From NCBI GenBank assembly GCA_017457045.1, contig JAFTIF010000013.1, positions 1 through 21,483 of the forward strand: a stretch of 21,483 nt of DNA, written 5' to 3'. The notes beneath the pieces are model-generated. The model made no database searches and was not told the DNA's origin. It was given only the letters and a program-made list of their open reading frames with translations. Both the position numbers and the translations under genes were made by a program. The DNA comes from Bacilli bacterium. GTDB taxonomy: Bacteria; Bacillota_I; Bacilli_A; RFN20; UBA1709. The stretch's first letter is position 1, and each line of letters begins with the position of its first letter. This document shows positions 17,375-21,483 of this stretch, in pieces.

Positions 17375-17416
17375 AATATATTATACTCCTTCTCGACATC
17401 ATAATCTTGGTTATCC
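17375..17416 (-). pseudogene. Collapsed Rhs toxin remnant (core scrap plus toxin end)
   Basis: The frame reads DNQDYDVE, identical to the start of the Rhs fragment at 18545, and then only KEYNIL before a TGA that overlaps the following ATG. The 24 bases at 17393-17416 match 18522-18545 at 23 positions. An internal deletion has apparently removed the rest of the core and nearly the whole toxin, leaving the translational coupling to the immunity gene. Confidence 0.6.
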
Positions 17417-17617
17417 CTAAATAATATACAATGTATTAATGACTTAAACTAGGTAGCCTAGTCAAATATAAATTTTATAATTTGAAATTATTTAAAAATA
17501 ATCATAATGTTTTTTAAGTTAAATTTATTAATTGACCAGTACCTACTATAATAAACAATACAATATTAATTATTTCGCAATATTTTACTAAACTTTATTT
17601 TTCAAAACAGTCCGTTC
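17417..17617. other. Intergenic spacer, no gene seen
   Basis: This is an extremely AT-rich spacer. The only structure noted is a 6-bp hairpin ACTAGG-TAG-CCTAGT at 17448-17462 without a T run. TTGACT on the minus strand overlaps it but has no properly spaced -10. No convincing terminator follows the gene ending at 17618. Confidence 0.4.
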
Positions 17618-18064
17618 TTAATTTAAAAATTGTTCAATTAAGTTAAATTGCTTTTTTGTAATATTCACATAATATGTATCATCTCTAGAGAATATTATCA
17701 ACTGGGATAAAGATTCAAAATCCTCAAAAAAAGAATGAAATTCATATTTTATTTCTTCAATTTTGAAAATAAACTGTTTTTTTCCTTTTTTATATAAAAT
17801 CTCTTTTTTAGTTATTAATAAATAATTTAATGGTAAATTTAATATCTCAACAATTTTACTCATAAAAATTGTCATCAACAATAAGACTACACCTATAAGA
17901 AAAAATATAAGAATTACTATCCAATTATAATTATGCGTCAAATAAAGAATTCCACAAACAATCGATAATATAGATAAAACAATAGTTAACGCTCTGTATA
18001 AACTAATGTTCGTTTTAATCTTTAAAATACCCAATCGATTACTCTTTTCAATCCGTTTATCCAT
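17618..18064 (-). CDS. Two-TM immunity-like protein embedded in an Rhs remnant
   Basis: This 148-residue product starts at the ATG at 18064, which has GGGGAGGA seven bases upstream. Two transmembrane segments (about 20-40 and 48-69) are followed by a beta-rich cytoplasmic domain (YLLITKKEILYKKGKKQFIF) and a final helix KKQFNLIEQFLN. The architecture repeats that of the gene at 15935. The same frame is open upstream through an Rhs tail, so a fusion protein is also possible. The ribosome binding site at its own ATG argues that it was, and probably still is, made independently. Likely an immunity protein whose cognate toxin domain has been deleted. Confidence 0.55.
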   Translation of the reverse strand: MDKRIEKSNRLGILKIKTNISLYRALTIVLSILSIVCGILYLTHNYNWIVILIFFLIGVVLLLMTIFMSKIVEILNLPLNYLLITKKEILYKKGKKQFIFKIEEIKYEFHSFFEDFESLSQLIIFSRDDTYYVNITKKQFNLIEQFLN

Positions 18065-18571
18065 CCACATTCCTCCCCTAGAAGCATTGCATAAATAGCA
18101 TCCACCGACGGTTACTCCTATACCAACAGCAACAGAAGATCCTACTGACAAACCAGCAATTGTTCCGCCAGTAGCCAAAGCCGCTCCCGTTCCCATAGCC
18201 GCGCCTAACATTCCGCCCAAAGCAGCACCGCTTAAAGTTTTTAAAACAACCTCGTACCATTCGTCTCCTTGTTTAATTGAAGAATAAGCAACTGTTCCAC
18301 CGCCAATTAACGCACCAACCACAATAGTTTCAATAAATAACGCTGCCGATATCGCAATGTGTCCAGATGGATCATATTTGTTAATAGGATCATTTCCGCA
18401 GTACGCGTATAAGTTCAATCCGTTGATGCTTTGAGAATCTAAGTATTCGATTGAATCTGGTGAAATCCATCTACATAATTCAGGTAAATAGTAACGTGAG
18501 GATACCCAAAAAAGCTGAGTTTCGACGTCATAATCTTGGTTATCCTTGTGGACAATTATTTCACATAATGA
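18065..18571 (-). pseudogene. 5'-truncated Rhs core end and pretoxin, toxin domain missing
   Basis: The frame is open from a TAA at 18574-18572 but has no credible start codon. It encodes classic Rhs core end: YDVETQLFWVSSRYYLPELC, RWISPDSIEYLD, GLNLYAYCGNDP and KYDPSGH. A glycine-zipper pretoxin segment follows (GALIGGG, then LGGMLGAAMGTGAALATGGT). Where the toxin should begin, the frame instead runs straight into the immunity-like gene starting at 18064, with no stop. The N-terminal Rhs shell is absent, so this is an orphan cassette. Confidence 0.7.
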
Positions 18572-18599
18572 TTATAACACATTTTTTATATTAATATAA
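18571..18599 (-). promoter_or_regulatory. Candidate promoter before the Rhs orphan cassette
   Basis: A perfect -10 TATAAT (18576-18571) lies 17 bp downstream of a poor -35 TTATAT (18599-18594), reading into the Rhs remnant and the immunity-like gene. It overlaps the upstream in-frame stop. It would explain how a promoterless cassette is still expressed, but AT content makes chance likely. Confidence 0.35.
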
Positions 18600-18674
18600 A
18601 ATTAATCACCTCAAAACAAAACATTAAATTTAAACATCAAACTCATAAGTGTTGCAAATTTGCTTATTTTATAG

Positions 18675-18756
18675 GCAGGATAAGGAAAATGCAATAAGTT
18701 GCATTTTCGACTCTTGCAACAACTGGGATACCCAGGTTTAGCTCTTGTACACTAAA
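18675..18756 (+). ncRNA. Candidate structured RNA element, copy B
   Basis: On the plus strand, an outer stem GCAGG / CTTGC (18675-18679 with 18713-18717) encloses an internal loop (ATAAGG on the 5' side, CGACT on the 3' side). Inside is a perfect 8-bp stem AAAATGCA / TGCATTTT (18686-18693 with 18700-18707). After a short linker come a hairpin CTGGG-ATA-CCCAG (18723-18735) and a possible third one TTTAG / CTAAA (18737-18741 with 18752-18756). It shares CAGGATAAGG and the AACTGGGAWAC hairpin with copy A while stem sequences differ, which indicates RNA structure. No plus-strand gene follows it. Confidence 0.5.
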
Positions 18757-18763
18757 TGTAAGA

Positions 18764-18797
18764 AAGGATGAAACTGCATTTCTACAATCTCATCCTT
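18764..18797 (-). terminator. Terminator-like hairpin after the Rhs immunity gene
   Basis: An 8-bp stem AAGGATGA / TCATCCTT (18764-18771 with 18790-18797) with an 18-nt loop lies 36 bp after the stop of the gene at 18833. The following tract is only moderately T-rich (TCTTACATTT), so termination would be weak. It is symmetric and could also close the plus-strand structured element. Confidence 0.4.
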
Positions 18798-18832
18798 AAT
18801 GTTAAAAGTGATGCTTGTTTTTTTTACATTTT

Positions 18833-19237
18833 TTATAAAAATAAGCCATCAAATTTTAGATTAGGTAAATACTTTAATTCAAATTCTTCCAAACTATTAG
18901 CCAGTTCCAATTGTTCTTTTAGTAAGAACGTAAATGCTATGACATGATTTTCAAATATACTTTTTTGTTTGTTTTTTTTCAACAGTCTTTTTATCTCTTT
19001 TCGGAACAACTTTGATTTTGTTAAAAAACAAACGTTATTTAAAATATTATTTTTTCTATTTTCTATTTTAATTCTATAAAAATCATCAATAAAAAAATAA
19101 CAAATTTCAATATAGTAACACTCAAAATCAATAACATATTTTAAGATATTATTACTTGGTATAAATTTAATCTTATTTTCATTTACATATTCCTTTAAGT
19201 TTGATTTAATAATTTGAACTATTTTATCCTTTACCAT
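18833..19237 (-). CDS. Putative immunity protein of the adjacent Rhs toxin
   Basis: This is a 134-residue, lysine-rich soluble protein: MVKDKIVQIIKSNLKEYV at the start, a beta-rich middle (YYIEICYFFIDDFYRIKIEN) and a helical C-terminal half. No family is recognised. The frame is open back to 19270, but the ATG at 19237 has AGAAGGA six bases upstream. That ATG overlaps the toxin stop by 7 bp (ATGGTAA). A short gene overlapping the end of an Rhs toxin is the standard position of an immunity gene, which is the basis of this call. Confidence 0.55.
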   Translation of the reverse strand: MVKDKIVQIIKSNLKEYVNENKIKFIPSNNILKYVIDFECYYIEICYFFIDDFYRIKIENRKNNILNNVCFLTKSKLFRKEIKRLLKKNKQKSIFENHVIAFTFLLKEQLELANSLEEFELKYLPNLKFDGLFL

Positions 19238-19845
19238 ATAATCCTTCTTCCTGAGTTTATTATCCACCACGCCTTGTGCAATTTGTTACCATATTTTAAT
19301 CTATATAAGATTTTTAATTCCATACCATACGCAGATTTCATCATTTTAAAGAAACCTCTACCATCACTGCCAACATGAACAAATTTATATCCATCATTAA
19401 ATTTGTCTATGATAAATCTAGCATTATCTAATTTTCCTGCATATTTCATTGCATCTGTTGCACTATCGAAATCATGTAAAGCACCTAAAGCATTTAATGG
19501 TCCATACCCTCCATAAAAAGTTGCACCTATATCCCATGCCCTATCCATTACTCTATTCATATCATTTCCTAAAACAACAGTATCATATAGATCATCCAGT
19601 CGATTTACCCCTTTTCCAACATAAGCAACTTCATCTAGTTTTGAAGCTCCTTTAATCAGTTTGCTTCCTGTAAGGAATGGAACTACCGCAAACACTATAT
19701 CTAAGGCTAACCATCCAACATTTTCCCATGATGGATTTTTAATCAAATCATATAAACTCCAACCAATTGATAAAATATCTAAAACAACATCCCATGCATG
19801 ACCAGTAGGGTCGTATCGATTTACGGGTGTCTTGTAAAAATTAAG
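19231..19845 (-). pseudogene. 5'-truncated Rhs C-terminal toxin cassette
   Basis: The open frame begins GLNFYKTPVNRYDPTGHAWD, the end of an Rhs core. A hydrophobic pretoxin segment follows (ILSIGWSLYDLI, then WLALDIVFAVVPFLTGSKL), then a C-terminal domain of about 120 residues with VVLGNDMNRVMDRAW, GKLDNARFIIDKF and a basic end NSGRRIIW. I do not recognise the toxin fold. The core is missing upstream because the serine recombinase gene ends here. A TTG at 19746 is the only internal start-like codon and has no good ribosome binding site. Four to five residues between LNFY and PVNRYDP also appear lost compared with the other Rhs copy (LNLYAYCGNDP). Confidence 0.6.
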
Positions 19846-19856
19846 ACCCGTTTTTT
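19823..19856 (+). other. Inverted repeat at the recombinase/Rhs junction
   Basis: ACGGGT (19823-19828) pairs with ACCCGT (19846-19851), and CTT (19831-19833) with AAG (19843-19845), with a 2-nt bulge. T's follow on the plus strand, giving a terminator-like shape. It covers the recombinase stop codon (19841-19843) and the exact point where Rhs sequence begins. It may be part of an attachment site, a plus-strand terminator, or both. Confidence 0.4.
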
Positions 19857-21445
19857 ATTTTATTAACAAAATTATACTCTATCTCTATTTTTTGAGTTCT
19901 AACTCCATTAATAATTTCTCTTTCATAAACAACTATCTTATTAATTAATTCATTTAGAATTTTTGCATCAAGTTCTTTAATGTTTTTATACTTTTCTATT
20001 AGTTCTATAAAGTGTTGAACTTGCTTTTCAGTATCTTTGTTTAAATTAATTGCATTTGATAGTTCTTCAATTCTTTTCTTTAAATTTCTTTTTTCTTCTT
20101 CATAATCTTTCGTGAGATTACCAAACATTTCAGGTGTTATCCTTTCAAGTGCCATATCTTCATATAAACGCTTTTCAATTTTTTGTAGTTCATTAAGTCT
20201 TGTTTCATGTTTCTTAATTTCTTTTTCGTATAAGAATTTTGACTTTTGTTCATTTTGATTTGTATTAATCATAATACTTTTTATAAATGCTTCTTTATCA
20301 CTTAAAGCTAACTTAATTTGTTTTCTTATATCATTTAATACAAAATCATATAAGTTCTCATATCTAATATAATGAGCTGAACAATAACTCTTTCCAAATG
20401 AACGATAAGTTACACAACAGAATGAATCCCATTTCTTATCACTAGAATATAATGATAAAGCTTTACCACAAACATCACATCTAAGTAGTCCAGAAAACAT
20501 GCTTCTCTTTCCGTCCTTCTTAGGACGTTTTTTAATTCGATAAAAGATTTCATTTGCTCTTTTAAATGTTTCTTCATCAATAATTGCTTCATGAGTATTT
20601 TTCTTAATAATCCATTTATCTTTATCTACTGGTAATAACTTTTTACTTTTATATGATGAAGTTGATGCTTTATTGCATACTAGATGACCTAAATATTCTT
20701 CATTCTTAATCATTGCATAAATAGTCATTGTACTCCAGTCATAAGGATGTTTCACCCATAATGGATTATAATATCTTCCTGTATCATTGATTACTTGTGC
20801 TCGTGGTTTTAAAATCTTTTCATTCTTTAACACTCTACAAATTTGATAAGCAGTTAATCCTTCACACGCCATTTGGAATATTCTTTTTACTACAGGAGCA
20901 GTTTCCTCGTTAACGATTAATTGATGTTTATTATTTGGATTCTTTTTATATCCATATGGAGCGTATGCTCCTGTAAACTCTCCATTCATCGCTTTAATCT
21001 TATAAGCACTTCTAATCTTTTTAGAAATATCTTTTGCATACCACTCATTCATTATGTTTTTAAATGGTGTGAAATCATTTAATCCTTTTTCTGAATCTAC
21101 ATCATCATTTATTGCAATGAATCTTACTTTATATTCAGGAAAGAAATGTTCTAGATAGTAACCAGTCATAATATGATCTCTTCCAAGTCTAGATAAGTCT
21201 TTTACAATAACTACTCCTACTTTTCCTTTTTCAATATCATTCTTTAATCTTTGAAATTCTGGTCTATCAAAAGTTGTTCCACTATACCCATCATCAACAT
21301 AATAAACTATGTTTGTAAAATGATGTTCCTTAGCGTATTGAAATAACATCTTCTTTTGTGTTTGTATACTCTCACTATCACCTACTAATTCATCTTCTCT
21401 AGATAGCCTACATAGTAATGCAGTTATTTTGTCTTGTTGTTTAAT
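19841..21445 (-). CDS. Large serine recombinase, Tn4451/TndX type, apparent ATT start
   Basis: This site-specific integrase/excisionase of a mobile element has 534 residues counted from ATT at 21445. The N-terminal catalytic domain reads KITALLCRLSRED with the nucleophile Ser15, then YSGTTFDRPEFQ (~54-65) and DLSRLGRD (~83-90). The recombinase domain contains GAYAPYGYKK and the I-IFQMACEGLTAYQI-type helix. A zinc-ribbon follows (CDVC at ~323-326, CC at ~343, C at ~355), then a coiled coil and a DUF4368-like end (INELINKIVVYERE). AGGAGG at 21454-21459 is eight bases before the ATT. No ATG, GTG or TTG occurs between the in-frame TAG and the catalytic serine. The next ATG (21349) would remove the active site. 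Confidence 0.85.
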   Translation of the reverse strand: MKQQDKITALLCRLSREDELVGDSESIQTQKKMLFQYAKEHHFTNIVYYVDDGYSGTTFDRPEFQRLKNDIEKGKVGVVIVKDLSRLGRDHIMTGYYLEHFFPEYKVRFIAINDDVDSEKGLNDFTPFKNIMNEWYAKDISKKIRSAYKIKAMNGEFTGAYAPYGYKKNPNNKHQLIVNEETAPVVKRIFQMACEGLTAYQICRVLKNEKILKPRAQVINDTGRYYNPLWVKHPYDWSTMTIYAMIKNEEYLGHLVCNKASTSSYKSKKLLPVDKDKWIIKKNTHEAIIDEETFKRANEIFYRIKKRPKKDGKRSMFSGLLRCDVCGKALSLYSSDKKWDSFCCVTYRSFGKSYCSAHYIRYENLYDFVLNDIRKQIKLALSDKEAFIKSIMINTNQNEQKSKFLYEKEIKKHETRLNELQKIEKRLYEDMALERITPEMFGNLTKDYEEEKRNLKKRIEELSNAINLNKDTEKQVQHFIELIEKYKNIKELDAKILNELINKIVVYEREIINGVRTQKIEIEYNFVNKIKNGS

Positions 21446-21483
21446 ATTAATTACCTCCTAACCAACATTACCTAATAAGCTTG

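Noticed and set aside
17448..17462. ACTAGG-TAG-CCTAGT hairpin as terminator
   Set aside because: The stem has only six pairs and no T run on either side; it was left as an unexplained small palindrome.
17697..17712. AACTGGGATAAAG resembling the second hairpin of elements A and B
   Set aside because: It lies within the immunity-like coding region, lacks the CCCAG partner strand and the upstream stems.
18078..18260. 60-codon minus-strand frame rich in Gly, Arg and Cys
   Set aside because: It is an out-of-frame reading of the glycine-zipper pretoxin segment of the Rhs remnant.

Overview
This AT-rich window comes from a low-GC, spore-forming Firmicute. The lineage is probably close to Erysipelotrichia or other deep-branching Bacilli, but that is an inference from gene content and base composition only. 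The evidence is the conserved Bacillus-type block spoVT-rqcP(yabO)-yabP-yabQ-divIC-spoIIE-tilS-hpt-ftsH-hslO, strong AGGAGG ribosome binding sites, and TGA used as a stop.

Region 1 (1-11850, almost all minus strand) is core genome. The first 102 bases are the start of rpsF (ribosomal protein S6), with a good sigma-A promoter and a folded leader. Next come a translationally coupled sdpR-sdpI-dusB operon, a YhhN-family membrane protein behind hslO, and the ftsH/hpt/tilS/spoIIE group. Beyond that lies the sporulation/division group divIC, yabQ, yabP, rqcP and spoVT. Compared with B. subtilis, the genes usually found between spoVT and rqcP, and yabR between divIC and spoIIE, are absent. Intrinsic terminators separate the transcription units. 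The spoIIE upstream region has a 21-bp -35/-10 spacer and an 0A-box-like heptamer, the arrangement known for Spo0A-activated promoters.

Region 2 (11850-14875, plus strand) is a two-gene operon. It pairs a GPH-family sugar:cation-type symporter with a CrtI/retinol-saturase-like FAD oxidoreductase, behind a promoter with an 18-bp palindrome.

Region 3 (14877-21483, minus strand) is accessory. It contains a leucine-rich-repeat lipoprotein and then a graveyard of Rhs C-terminal toxin/immunity cassettes. These are a putative small membrane toxin with a two-TM immunity-like partner, an orphan immunity lipoprotein preceded by an 8-residue scrap of Rhs core, a toxin-less Rhs tail fused in frame to a two-TM immunity-like protein, and an Rhs pretoxin/toxin fragment with a 7-bp overlapping immunity gene. 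The last gene is a Tn4451/TndX-type large serine recombinase whose only plausible start codon is ATT. It abuts the Rhs fragment, so an integrative element probably entered the Rhs locus here.

The least explained signal is a pair of related, apparently structured noncoding elements (15860-15930 minus and 18675-18756 plus). They lie in opposite orientations and flank part of the cassette island. Both share an identical CAGGATAAGG segment and a CTGGG-AWA-CYCAG hairpin, with compensatory changes in a stem. I could not match them to a known RNA family.
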